DNA from: an uncultured Aquimarina sp.
GTDB taxonomy: Bacteria; Bacteroidota; Bacteroidia; Flavobacteriales; Flavobacteriaceae
NCBI GenBank assembly: GCA_947492105.1
Contig: CANLMN010000015.1
Location: forward strand, 1 to 64,000
Reading direction: 5' to 3'
DNA length: 64,000 bases
This document shows, in pieces, positions 1 to 8,116 of the stretch. Position numbers and translations under genes: made by a program. How positions within the stretch are numbered: the first letter of the stretch is position 1; every line of letters begins with the position of its first letter. The notes beneath the pieces are model-generated. The model was not told the origin of the DNA and ran no database searches. It saw only the letters and a list, made by a program, of their open reading frames with translations.

Positions 1-262
1 GGTATTTTTCTACACAATCGATCAATCTTGTTCCTTCATTATAGGCTTCCCAGCTCATATCGTCCAAAAATGAGAAGTGGCTGAGCGTATCTAAAATACG
101 TTCGATAGAACGGATGTTCCTACGCAAATATCCTAATTGTTTGCGGATAGCAGCACGTATCTCTTTATAGGTTCTTCGTTTCTTCTGTGCTGTTCTAAGA
201 TACTCTTTTCGGGCTTTCTCTCTATAGTTAAGTGATGAAGATTTAAATTTTAAACTAAGAAT
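1..262 (-). pseudogene. IS5-type transposase, internal fragment running off the left edge
   Basis: Reading leftwards on the minus strand from about 262 there is an open frame to the window edge. It carries a Lys/Arg-rich stretch (NYREKARKEYL, KKRRTYKEIRAAIRKQLG, YLRRNIRSIERILD) of the kind found in the middle of Bacteroidota IS5-family transposases, between the first two catalytic acidic blocks. An in-frame TGA at 263-265 and the lack of any start or N-terminal DUF772-like region upstream show that the 5' part is missing, so this is probably a truncated copy. The catalytic DDE residues cannot be judged because the rest lies outside the window. Family assignment is by recollection of the motif pattern and is moderately sure. 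Confidence 0.6.
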
Positions 263-302
263 TCATAGTATCAATCATTTAATTATAGAAAACACAGATA
301 CT

Positions 303-338
303 ATAAAATCATTTAAAGTTAACTTTAAATGATTTTAT
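303..338. repeat. 36-bp perfect palindrome
   Basis: Two 18-base arms (ATAAAATCATTTAAAGTT and its exact complement) meet with no loop at 320/321, centred on GTTAAC. It lies between the transposase remnant and the next gene. It could be a two-way terminator or an insertion footprint; the sequence alone does not decide. Confidence 0.7.
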
Positions 339-469
339 CTTGTCAGAAAATGAAGAAACTGATAGACCGAATATTTATAGCTTTGAATAGAAAACATTTT
401 GTAATAACTAGGTCGACAACAAAAATCCAGAGAGGTTTTTATTTATAATAACCAATTCATCCACTATTA

Positions 470-1045
470 ATGAACAAAATAACACTTCTATCTATAGTCT
501 TGATCCTTGGATGTAGCTCCTGCAAAACCAAAAAAGCAGCTATTGTTGACCGTCTGACTATCGTAAAAAACTATTACAATGCCCTAAATACCTCTAATGA
601 CACTGTACTACCTGGATTGCTGACCGATAGTCTTATGACCAAAGAAAGTGCATATAACTATGAACAAACATTTTCTCTCAAAGAATATATTGAGTGGATG
701 AAATGGGATGCTGTATTTGATCCTACATACAAAATCCTTCAAATCGAGCAAGAACATGAAATCGTCAAAGCAAAAATTTCTAAAATAGACACGAGAATCT
801 TTTTCCTACACGAAGAGCCAATTGTCTCTAATCAAATAATACGATTTGAAAACAATAAAATAACGAGTGTAGAGACGACCAAATATGTAGTTTTTGATGA
901 CGCTACATTTGTTAAAAATAGAGATACTTTTTTAAATTGGATTGATAAAAACCATCCAGAATTAACTGGTTTTATTCATGACCAAACGGTATCTGGCGGA
1001 CTCAAGTACTTAAAGGCAATAACATTATACAAAAACAAAAAGTAA
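470..1045 (+). CDS. Lipoprotein with possible NTF2/SnoaL-like fold
   Basis: This 191-residue protein begins with a short basic-hydrophobic signal and a lipobox (ILGC, Cys15; a second Cys at 18), so it is probably a lipoprotein. The mature part opens with a helix of the type IVKNYYNALNTSND and a following TDSL segment, then alternating strands. That is the general layout of small NTF2-like (SnoaL) proteins, but no catalytic signature is visible and I do not recognise a specific family. It stands alone, with a transposase remnant upstream and intergenic repeats downstream. The ATG follows an AT-rich leader without a clear Shine-Dalgarno, which is usual in Bacteroidota. Confidence 0.75.
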   Translation: MNKITLLSIVLILGCSSCKTKKAAIVDRLTIVKNYYNALNTSNDTVLPGLLTDSLMTKESAYNYEQTFSLKEYIEWMKWDAVFDPTYKILQIEQEHEIVKAKISKIDTRIFFLHEEPIVSNQIIRFENNKITSVETTKYVVFDDATFVKNRDTFLNWIDKNHPELTGFIHDQTVSGGLKYLKAITLYKNKK

Positions 1046-1146
1046 AAATTATCTCCTTTGCTTTGAAGTGACTCAAACTTTTTGGATGCTGCAAAAAACA
1101 GGTATTTTTATAGCCAATCAAAAAAATTTTAAAACCATTTACACCT

Positions 1147-1305
1147 ATTTAGGTATATAAATTCGTATTAATGACACTGTTATTTTTTTATGTAAAAACA
1201 CCTTGATGCTATTGCATAGCCTTAGTTATGGAATAAATGAACAAGACATTTAGAGATGGGAAAAGAACAAGGAGATAAGCGACATTATGTAGCTAATTTT
1301 GCATT
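1147..1305 (-). repeat. Intergenic element B, full-length copy
   Basis: About 160 bp resembling the copy at 19372-19531 in reverse orientation: an end with AGGTATATAAATTCGTATTA, a T/A-rich block with TTTTTTATGTAAAAACACC, the central CATAGCCTTAGTTATGG core and the other end AGCTAATTTTGC. It lies in the 1046-1528 gap together with an A copy. No gene is visible in it. Confidence 0.8.
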
Positions 1306-1372
1306 ACTTCATCAAAATTGGATTCTCTGAAGCACTCTTGGGGCACCAATGATGTGTTTTTTATATAAATCA

Positions 1373-1528
1373 TACCAGCTAAAATGTACTTGTAGGCCAA
1401 AAATAATGGAACTATTTTTCGCTAATTTGATCGTCAAAATTTAAGCATATTCGTAGTTACGGTTTAATTTTCTAGTAAAAAAACAGTAAAAAAGAAGCGA
1501 ATTATTAATCTGCATTTTTTAGATGGTA
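1373..1528 (-). repeat. Intergenic element A, full-length copy touching a stop codon
   Basis: Reverse-orientation copy of the roughly 160-bp element A, from TACCAGCTAAAATG to AGATGGTA. Its last base (1528) is next to the stop codon (1529-1531, minus strand) of the following gene, so that gene reads AAC-TGA directly into TACCA. Confidence 0.85.
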
Positions 1529-2281
1529 TCAGTTCTGCGCCAAAAACTGCTCTTTTTCTAGAAGCACAAATTCTAATATTTTCAACGGATCTTTAGTTTC
1601 TAGTATTTCTTCAAAAACCTTCTGTTCTTTTAAATGATCCATGAAATCGTGATATTGAGTCGCAGGAATGTCAAGATTCTGGGTTATAAACCGTTCGTCA
1701 AAAAGTAAAGCAAAGTCCAAAGGAGTATCAGCTACACGCTCCTTGACAAAAAGTTTGACTATTGCATTGACTAATGGAACTAAGTTTGTTCTAGTTTGGT
1801 TTTCATGAACCAAAAGTGGGTTTTGAACCGGAGAGAAATCATCACTTGGGCGACTGACTCTTTTTCTTTTTAGAGTTTTTGCATTAAAATAAGGCAGTTG
1901 AGAGACAGGAGGAGTAATTTTGTGAACGTCACTAGACATATCCCCAGTTAATCCATATTGGAATACCTGAGTCTCTTGTAGCTCGTTTACCACTATTTCT
2001 AAAGGAATCGTAATTGATTCTTCCAAATGTCTTTGTTGTATGATAATAGCAGTAGTCTGATACCCCATAGAGGAAATACGCAAGGTGTCACCAACTCGAA
2101 CATTCATCTCAAAAGATCCAACCTCAGTACTGAGGCTTCCTTGATTTTGTGTCTTATTCCAAATATGTGCTTCTATAGGTAAAAAATCGGTTGTCGTAAT
2201 ACTACCCGAGATAAGCGTCCGCTCTTGAGCACAAACAGTTCCAGAAAACACAATACAAATGAATAGTAGTAGTTTAGGCAT
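1529..2281 (-). CDS. Secreted protein with carboxypeptidase-like regulatory domain
   Basis: A 250-residue exported protein. I place the start at the ATG at 2281, which gives a clean signal peptide (MPKLLLFICIVFSGTVCAQ); an upstream in-frame start would put charged residues ahead of it. Residues of about 20-105 form a CarboxypepD_reg-like beta-sandwich (ISGSITTTD, then VGDTLRISSMGYQ), a module common on envelope proteins of Bacteroidota. The remaining part is charged and of unknown role. It is probably periplasmic or attached to the outer membrane. The gene is on the same strand as tadA, 54 bp downstream of it. An A element abuts its stop codon. Confidence 0.8.
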   Translation of the reverse strand: MPKLLLFICIVFSGTVCAQERTLISGSITTTDFLPIEAHIWNKTQNQGSLSTEVGSFEMNVRVGDTLRISSMGYQTTAIIIQQRHLEESITIPLEIVVNELQETQVFQYGLTGDMSSDVHKITPPVSQLPYFNAKTLKRKRVSRPSDDFSPVQNPLLVHENQTRTNLVPLVNAIVKLFVKERVADTPLDFALLFDERFITQNLDIPATQYHDFMDHLKEQKVFEEILETKDPLKILEFVLLEKEQFLAQN

Positions 2282-2335
2282 GTAGTGTCTTTTTTTTCTA
2301 AAGACCCAAAACAAAAACAACTGTTACGAATAGTC

Positions 2336-2785
2336 TCAGTATAGTTTCCTTCTTTCTACAAAAAACTGTTTGAGCAATTGACTACATTCATCAGCCAATA
2401 CACCACCAATCATTGTTGTTTTGGGATGCAAGGTAGTCCCCATAGTAATACAACCCCGTTGCTCATCCCGTGCACCATATACAATTTTGCTGATCTGACT
2501 CCAAAACAAAGCGCCCGCACACATCTGACAAGGTTCTATCGTAACATACAATGTACATTCATTCAAATACTTTCCTCCCAAAAAGTGAGCTGCTGCTGTT
2601 ATCGCTTGCATCTCTGCATGAGCAGTCACATCATTGAGCATCTCGGTAAGATTATGAGATCGCGCAATAATACGATCCTGCACCACAACAATTGCTCCAA
2701 TAGGAATCTCTCCTTTATCAAAAGCAATTTGCGCCTCTTGTAGCGCTTTTTTCATATAATATGTATCGTCAAAAGGATTTTCCAA
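2336..2785 (-). CDS. tadA: tRNA-specific adenosine deaminase TadA
   Basis: Deaminates A34 to inosine in the tRNA-Arg(ACG) wobble position in the cytoplasm; the enzyme is a zinc-dependent homodimer. The 149-residue length is typical. The zinc site and proton shuttle are present: HAE at residues 56-58 and PCxxC at 85-89 (PCQMCAGA). The apparent start is a TTG codon at 2785. The segment NPFDDTYYMKKAL that follows it is commonly conserved in flavobacterial TadA, which favours TTG over the internal ATG at residue 11. Other nucleoside deaminases share the fold, but the motif context and length fit TadA best. Confidence 0.9.
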   Translation of the reverse strand: MENPFDDTYYMKKALQEAQIAFDKGEIPIGAIVVVQDRIIARSHNLTEMLNDVTAHAEMQAITAAAHFLGGKYLNECTLYVTIEPCQMCAGALFWSQISKIVYGARDEQRGCITMGTTLHPKTTMIGGVLADECSQLLKQFFVERRKLY

Positions 2786-3354
2786 AAGTTCTTTGTTTAG
2801 GTTATAAAAATAATCATAGCTATTGGACTGGGAGGTTGTTCTAAAATAAAATTAGCTTTTTTTGTGTTTCCTTAATTTATAAAGTAATGTAAATTTTTGT
2901 GATTTTGGCAAAAAACACTCGTTTTTGTACCCAATTGAAAAAGTTGGAATCACCCCTATTGGCCTCCTCTCTACCCGCTCTGCTAACAAAGTCAAAAAAT
3001 CTTATTGGTGCCAATCTGGGTTGAATCCAATGATTGGCAAAGTAGCGCACTTGAGAACATACTTTAATTTTTTTCTGTTTTCTCAAAAACAGCCATTATT
3101 ATACTCCTTTTTGTCCATTTTCTGTGTGTTGCACTACCAAACAGTACAAAAAACACCTCATTTGATCAAATTTCAATGCTTTTTGGATTACAACAAAAAA
3201 TTCCAATGGTCTGCAAAACCTGCAGTTTGTTTTCTAAAGTTAGCTAGTCGGAGGCAATTTATAGAACTGTTGATCTTATGATGCTCATCAAAAAAAGAGA
3301 ATGAGTTTGATCACGAGACTACGAGTTGACCTCTGAAAACCTTATTTTTGTACC
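2786..3354. other. Intergenic region upstream of tadA and dxs
   Basis: These 569 bases separate divergent tadA and dxs. Short frames on both strands show no recognisable protein. Visible structure includes an inverted repeat GCCAATC (3010-3016) / GATTGGC (3032-3038) in a locally G+C-richer patch, and TATTTTTG at 3343-3350. The latter matches the Bacteroidota -7 box but lies only 5 bases before the dxs ATG, which would imply an almost leaderless transcript. Confidence 0.4.
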
Positions 3355-5133
3355 ATGCAAAAAAGCGTATTAGCAGATATCAATGATCCAGAGGATCTTA
3401 GAAAACTTTCTACAGATCAGTTGCCACAATTAGCAAAGGAATTGAGAGCCTTCATCATCAATATGGTTGCAACCAAAGAAGGACATTTGGGTGCTAGTCT
3501 AGGTGTGGTTGAGCTAACGATTGCTTTGCATTACATTTTTGACACACCAGAAGATCAACTTGTCTGGGACGTGGGCCATCAAGCCTATCCGCATAAGATC
3601 CTTACCGGACGTAAATTTCTTTTTCATACCAATCGACAACTTAATGGAATAAGTGGTTTTCCAAAGCGTACGGAGAGCTTATATGATACTTTTGGTACAG
3701 GACATTCTTCTACCGCAATCTCGGCAGCATTGGGCATGGCGATTGCTTCCAAAATTAAAGGACATATAGAAAAACAACATATTGCCGTAGTGGGCGATGC
3801 ATCTATCGCTAGCGGAATGGCTTTTGAAGGGCTCAATCATGCCGGAGTTACGGATGCTAACATACTCGTAATTCTCAATGATAATGCTATCGGTATCGAT
3901 CCAAGTGTAGGCGCGCTAAAAGCCTATTTGACCAAAACAAAATCTGGTACAAATGCCAAACAGGACAATATCTTTGAAGCCTTAAATTTTGATTATTATG
4001 GACCGATTGATGGACATGATCTCCCTACATTACTCAATACACTATCGCGTCTCCAAAAAATAAAAGGTCCCAAATTATTACATGTAGTAACAACCAAAGG
4101 AAAAGGATTACAAAAGGCAGAAGAGGAACAGGTGATCTATCATGCTCCAGGTAGATTTGATGCCAAAACTGGGGAATTACTCCCAAAAACGCCTACCAAG
4201 GGCACAAAGTTTCAAGATGTATTTGGATATACCTTATTAGAACTAGCGCACAAAAATGACAAGATCGTGGGGATTACTCCTGCAATGCCCACAGGTAGCG
4301 CTCTCAAATATATGATGGAAGCATATCCCGATCGTGCATTTGATGTAGGAATAGCAGAGCAACATGCGGTCACATTATGTGCGGGTATGGCAACACAGGG
4401 GTTGCTACCTTTTTGTACTATATATTCTACCTTTTTGCAAAGAGCCTATGATCAAATTATACATGATGTAGCATTGCAGAACCTTCCTGTAGTTTTTTGT
4501 GTAGATAGAGCTGGGTTAGTAGGAGCTGATGGAGCCACACATCATGGTGTGTTTGACATTGCCTATTTGCGATGTATTCCTAATATGATCGTCGTAGCTC
4601 CAGAAAATGCAATTGTTTTGCGTAATATGCTATATACGGCCTCATTAGATCCAAAAAAACCTATCGCTATACGCTATCCAAGAGGATTCGGTGATGTAAT
4701 TGATTGGCAACAAGCATTTACAAAACTTACCATTGGCAAAGGAACAAAACTACAATCAGGAACAGATATTGCAGTACTCTCTATAGGAACCATAGCAAAA
4801 AATGTTATAGCAGCATTCCATAATCTAAAAAACACGGAGCGCATCTCCCATTATGCTATGCGGTTTATAAAACCATTAGATACTGAATTATTGCATCTTA
4901 TTTGCAAAAAATATAGTACCATTATCACCATAGAGGATGGAGTGATTACTGGTGGATTTGGAAGTGGAATTAGTGAGTTTATAACAGAGCACCACTACAC
5001 AAATAAATTGATTACCATGGGAATTCCTGATCGATTTATAGACCATGGAACTACTGCCGAATTACAGGAAATAACAGAAATCTCTCCGCAGACAATTCTC
5101 GCAGTACTACAAAAAACACTAACCTACATCTAG
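3355..5133 (+). CDS. dxs: 1-deoxy-D-xylulose-5-phosphate synthase
   Basis: Condenses pyruvate and glyceraldehyde-3-phosphate with thiamine diphosphate as cofactor, the first step of the MEP isoprenoid pathway, in the cytosol. The 592-residue protein has the family layout: N-terminal TPP-binding part with GHLGASLG (about 43-50), GDASIASG (147-154) and NDN (175-177) for Mg-diphosphate binding, then the pyrimidine-binding domain with AEQHAVTLCAGMA (about 334-346, catalytic Glu), DRAGLVGADGATHHG, and a C-terminal transketolase domain with ITIEDG and GGFGSG. It is slightly shorter than the Escherichia coli enzyme (620) but no domain is missing. It is monocistronic as far as can be seen; an A element follows 87 bp downstream. 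Confidence 0.97.
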   Translation: MQKSVLADINDPEDLRKLSTDQLPQLAKELRAFIINMVATKEGHLGASLGVVELTIALHYIFDTPEDQLVWDVGHQAYPHKILTGRKFLFHTNRQLNGISGFPKRTESLYDTFGTGHSSTAISAALGMAIASKIKGHIEKQHIAVVGDASIASGMAFEGLNHAGVTDANILVILNDNAIGIDPSVGALKAYLTKTKSGTNAKQDNIFEALNFDYYGPIDGHDLPTLLNTLSRLQKIKGPKLLHVVTTKGKGLQKAEEEQVIYHAPGRFDAKTGELLPKTPTKGTKFQDVFGYTLLELAHKNDKIVGITPAMPTGSALKYMMEAYPDRAFDVGIAEQHAVTLCAGMATQGLLPFCTIYSTFLQRAYDQIIHDVALQNLPVVFCVDRAGLVGADGATHHGVFDIAYLRCIPNMIVVAPENAIVLRNMLYTASLDPKKPIAIRYPRGFGDVIDWQQAFTKLTIGKGTKLQSGTDIAVLSIGTIAKNVIAAFHNLKNTERISHYAMRFIKPLDTELLHLICKKYSTIITIEDGVITGGFGSGISEFITEHHYTNKLITMGIPDRFIDHGTTAELQEITEISPQTILAVLQKTLTYI

Positions 5134-5220
5134 AAATATAGTTTCTTTTCTAAAAAAATGGATCTAATTGATCCGTATTCGTTACTTTTCTCATCCATAA
5201 ACTTCCTTTGAATTTCTAAA

Positions 5221-5379
5221 ACCATTTAAAAAATAATTCCAGGCTAATAATTCGGTTCTTTTTCTACTATTTTTTCGCTAAAAAATTAAATCGTAGCTAA
5301 GACTATGCTTGAATTTTAAAGCTCAAACTAGCAAAAAATAGTTCAATTATGTTAGCTGACAATTACATTTTAACTGGTA
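5221..5379 (+). repeat. Intergenic element A, reference copy
   Basis: About 160 bp taken as the forward orientation. Ends are ACCATTTAAAAAATAATT and ACATTTTAACTGGTA, imperfect inverted repeats of each other. The inner arms CTACTATTTTTTCGCTA and TAGCAAAAAATAG also pair, so the whole unit can fold on itself. The centre carries GTAGCTAAGACTATGC. Any reading frame inside it is incidental. Confidence 0.85.
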
Positions 5380-5538
5380 TAAAGCACCTTGTCGGGTTAA
5401 ATTTTTATCTCATTTTGGGTCACTACCCAAAATCACATGACACAAATCAAAACCAAATTATTGGCACAGTTTCAACCGAAACAACCGGCATCATAAGTCC
5501 GAAATCACTGGCACAAAACGAACCGAAATAACCAAACA

Positions 5539-5637
5539 CCGTGATGCTATTGCATAACCTTGGCTACGGAATATACGAGCAAGGCATTTAGACGGAAAAA
5601 GAACAAGGCAATATGCGACAGTATATCGCTAATTTGA
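5539..5637 (-). repeat. Intergenic element B, truncated copy
   Basis: Carries the core (GATGCTATTGCATAACCTTG), the AGACGGAAAAAGAACAAGG block and the TATCGCTAATTTG end of element B, but the other end is missing. The DNA on its left (5400-5538) is not recognisable. With the A copy at 5221-5379 it accounts for part of the gap 5134-5850; I see no gene in the rest. Confidence 0.7.
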
Positions 5638-5850
5638 TATAATTCTCTACACTCCTATCAAGAAGGAAAAAATACATCGAGAGACAACAATCAATCACTA
5701 AAAAGAAATATGCTTACTTCTATAATACAACCAAATTACGGTATTTACTCAAAACGAAAGAATAGGACTACTATTATATTAAAAATTAACAAAAAAACAG
5801 CTTTTTAAAGATATTATAAGTTATTTTAGCTATGAATCAACAATTATATT

Positions 5851-6318
5851 ATGAAAAAAACGGTTTTTATTCTCTCTGGATTTTTGCTTTTGACACTACT
5901 TTCTTTTACAAACACATCAATCATCGGTACTACGACAAAAGAACTACTCATCTCAGAAGCTCTGATTGGTAATTGGAGTTATCAAAGTGTAACGCATAAT
6001 GGCAAAATTACCATGTCTAACTCTTGCGATGCCTTGGATATGCTAAAATTAAACCCGAATGGAAATTTTGAATCATTGCAACATATCAATATCATTAGTG
6101 CAATGACAGGGATCGGAACTTTTACCAATTGTAATCCCATCAAAACAAATGGCAATTGGTCAATTACTTCAAATAACACGCTTATTTGCAACGATAAAAC
6201 TATGGAAATTATAGAAATCACAAAAAATACTCTCAAATTAAAGAGTGTAGTCACCAGAATAACTTATCATGGTAAGCTTGTCAAAGATGTATACATCGAT
6301 AATTATAAAAGACAGTAG
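5851..6318 (+). CDS. Secreted lipocalin-like protein
   Basis: A 155-residue exported protein with a signal peptide over about residues 1-25 (MKKTVFILSGFLLLTLLSF). The mature part has the GNWSYQSVTHNG opening, a Cys pair (in SNSCDAL and FTNCNP) and the pattern TNGNWSITSNNTLICND typical of small Bacteroidota lipocalin-like domains, in which a GxW motif starts an eight-strand barrel. The ligand is unknown. It stands alone between repeat-rich gaps and no operon partner is visible. Confidence is good that it is a real secreted protein, moderate for the fold. Confidence 0.75.
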   Translation: MKKTVFILSGFLLLTLLSFTNTSIIGTTTKELLISEALIGNWSYQSVTHNGKITMSNSCDALDMLKLNPNGNFESLQHINIISAMTGIGTFTNCNPIKTNGNWSITSNNTLICNDKTMEIIEITKNTLKLKSVVTRITYHGKLVKDVYIDNYKRQ

Positions 6319-6345
6319 TATCTCGCTCGGAATTCATGCCAATAG

Positions 6346-6421
6346 TATGCAAAAAATATTATCGGCTCCTATTCACTTCTTTTTCTACTATTTCTGACTA
6401 CAAGTATTTTTAAACTGGCAT
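6346..6421 (+). repeat. Intergenic element A, internally deleted copy
   Basis: About 76 bp with the CTTCTTTTTCTACTATTT arm joined directly to the distal end TATTTTTAAACTGGCAT. It resembles the short copy at 31441-31521 and lacks the centre. It lies between convergent genes. Confidence 0.55.
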
Positions 6422-6532
6422 GAAATAAGGTAATTTGAAGAAACTATAGGAGTTACATGAAGAATATAAAAAGAACATACAAAACAACAATCATAAAGGT
6501 ACCCTATAAACCTTGAGACTATCTTAGGTTTT

Positions 6533-7879
6533 CTATATACCAAAGCCTTTAATTTTCTGAAACTTAGTAACTGCATTACCATCTGTAAGACTAGCCGCAT
6601 ACTTACAAACACTGAGATTTCGGAGATATACATCTTGATTCTTGTAGTCAAAATTTTCTCCTTCTGCTTTTAGAATGAGGTTGTCATAATTAGACAGGGT
6701 ATTATCATGATAATTAGAAACTGCATTGCAATAGGTGTCTAGCAAAGTGGTAAGGATTTCGTAACCTGCTATTTCTTTGTCTACTACTTCGGTACTTTGA
6801 TAAATTTTGTCTATACTGATCTTCAGAATATCATTTATCTGTGCCTCATAGGCACTTTTGTCTAACAATGCAATGTCAAAAGTACCTGATAGGATCGCCT
6901 CTTCGTTGGCAATAAAAGTATTTGCAGCTTCTTGGATCAAAGTATTGATTGCCAAAGCTCTCAAATAACTTAGACGATCTGGCATTGTTTGCAAACTATG
7001 ATATTTGGACGTATTTATTGTATTCTTGACTAAATTGATCAAATATTCTAGTGCATATTCTTCTTGGATCAACCCTAGATTAATACCATCTTCAAAATCT
7101 ATGATGGTATAACAGATATCATCTGCAGCTTCTACCAAAAAAGCAAGCGGATGACGGTGGTAACGTAGCTCCTCACCGGCTTGATTTGCTGCTAAACCTA
7201 GCTCCCGCCCTATTTCAGAAAAGAAATCCGCCTCGCTTTGAAAATATCCAAACTTCTTATCTCCTATATGTGATGTTGGTTTTACAGGTAATGATGCTTT
7301 GGGATATTTGGTAAAAGCTCCTAACGTGGCATAAGAAAGGCGTAATCCTCCTTCTATCCCATGTCTAGACTCGGTCAGGATCTTGAATCCATTGGCATTA
7401 CCCTCGAATGTAATCAGGTCTTGGTACTGTTTTGGATTCATTTGATTTTGATAACGTTGTCCATTACCTATTTTAAAATATTCACCAATCGCCTTCTCTC
7501 CAGAATGCCCAAATGGAGGGTTCCCGATATCATGAGCCAAAGCTGCTGCTGCAGTAATCGCTCCAAAATCATTGAATTGATACCCCAATTTCTGTTGCAG
7601 ATGGGGATGTTTCTCTAACAAACGTTTGCCTACTACACGTCCCAAGGAACGTCCTACAACAGATACTTCTAGGCTGTGAGTCAATCTAGTGTGCACAAAA
7701 CTAGTTTTAGATAATGGAATCACCTGTGTTTTGTCCTGTAAACTCCTAAAGGCTGCCGAGAATATAATCCGATCATAATCAACATCAAATCCTAATCGTG
7801 TTTCATCTTGTTCTTTGCGTAGGCGTTTGGCCGTGTCTCCAAAACGTTTCAAGGAGAGAAGTTGTTCCCAGTTCATCAT
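6533..7879 (-). CDS. dgt: Deoxyguanosinetriphosphate triphosphohydrolase-like protein
   Basis: HD-superfamily enzyme that hydrolyses dNTPs (dGTP in the classical case) to the deoxynucleoside and tripolyphosphate in the cytosol, affecting dNTP pools. The 448-residue protein shows the metal site residues in order: His68 in THSLEV, the His116-Asp117 pair in LAHDIGNPPFGHSGE, and a later Asp in EAADDICYTIIDFEDG. The N-terminal segment SRTRLGFDVDYDR-like (DETRLGFDVDYDR) and RSLQDKTQVIPL are typical of the Dgt family. Start is the first of two adjacent ATGs. An exact TATATTTG promoter box lies about 55 bp upstream. Substrate preference cannot be read from sequence. Confidence 0.92.
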   Translation of the reverse strand: MMNWEQLLSLKRFGDTAKRLRKEQDETRLGFDVDYDRIIFSAAFRSLQDKTQVIPLSKTSFVHTRLTHSLEVSVVGRSLGRVVGKRLLEKHPHLQQKLGYQFNDFGAITAAAALAHDIGNPPFGHSGEKAIGEYFKIGNGQRYQNQMNPKQYQDLITFEGNANGFKILTESRHGIEGGLRLSYATLGAFTKYPKASLPVKPTSHIGDKKFGYFQSEADFFSEIGRELGLAANQAGEELRYHRHPLAFLVEAADDICYTIIDFEDGINLGLIQEEYALEYLINLVKNTINTSKYHSLQTMPDRLSYLRALAINTLIQEAANTFIANEEAILSGTFDIALLDKSAYEAQINDILKISIDKIYQSTEVVDKEIAGYEILTTLLDTYCNAVSNYHDNTLSNYDNLILKAEGENFDYKNQDVYLRNLSVCKYAASLTDGNAVTKFQKIKGFGI

Positions 7880-7933
7880 ACTACTTAGTTAATATGCGAT
7901 ATAGTGATCGTACAATCATCTATTGCTCATGAG

Positions 7934-7941
7934 AGCAAATA
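7934..7941 (-). promoter_or_regulatory. Possible -7 promoter box for dgt
   Basis: On the minus strand this reads TATATTTG, an exact match to the Bacteroidota -7 consensus TAnnTTTG, 54 bases before the dgt start. No convincing TTTG -33 box is seen at the right spacing, so the call is tentative. Confidence 0.4.
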
Positions 7942-8020
7942 TACGGGACAAAGTCTAGCTTGTCATAATTTTTTATATGGAAATAGCCTTGTAGGAGAAA
8001 GAAATTATTTTTGTTGTTTT

Positions 8021-8103
8021 CCGGGCAGTGATTGGAGCGACAGCTTTTGCAAACTTGCCTCAGTGGTTTGCAAAACTATAGCGCAAAGCACGGTTCAGCC
8101 CGC
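8021..8103. other. G+C-rich, hairpin-forming intergenic segment
   Basis: By hand count 45 of 83 bases are G or C, far above the surrounding DNA. Outer ends CGGGC and GCCCG can pair, and an inner stem TTTTGCAAAC (8045-8054) / GTTTGCAAAA (8066-8075) encloses an 11-base loop. It lies between mgtE and the dgt promoter. It could be a small structured RNA or a REP-like repeat unit. It resembles none of the A, B or C elements. Confidence 0.45.
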
Positions 8104-8116
8104 ATTATACTTGTAT

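Noticed and set aside
2877-3281. Overlapping short frames on both strands between tadA and dxs
   Set aside because: No motif, no start signal, and the two frames oppose each other; treated as intergenic.
5349-5531. 60-codon frame near element A downstream of dxs
   Set aside because: It begins inside the terminal repeat of element A and continues in unrecognisable DNA with no start signal.
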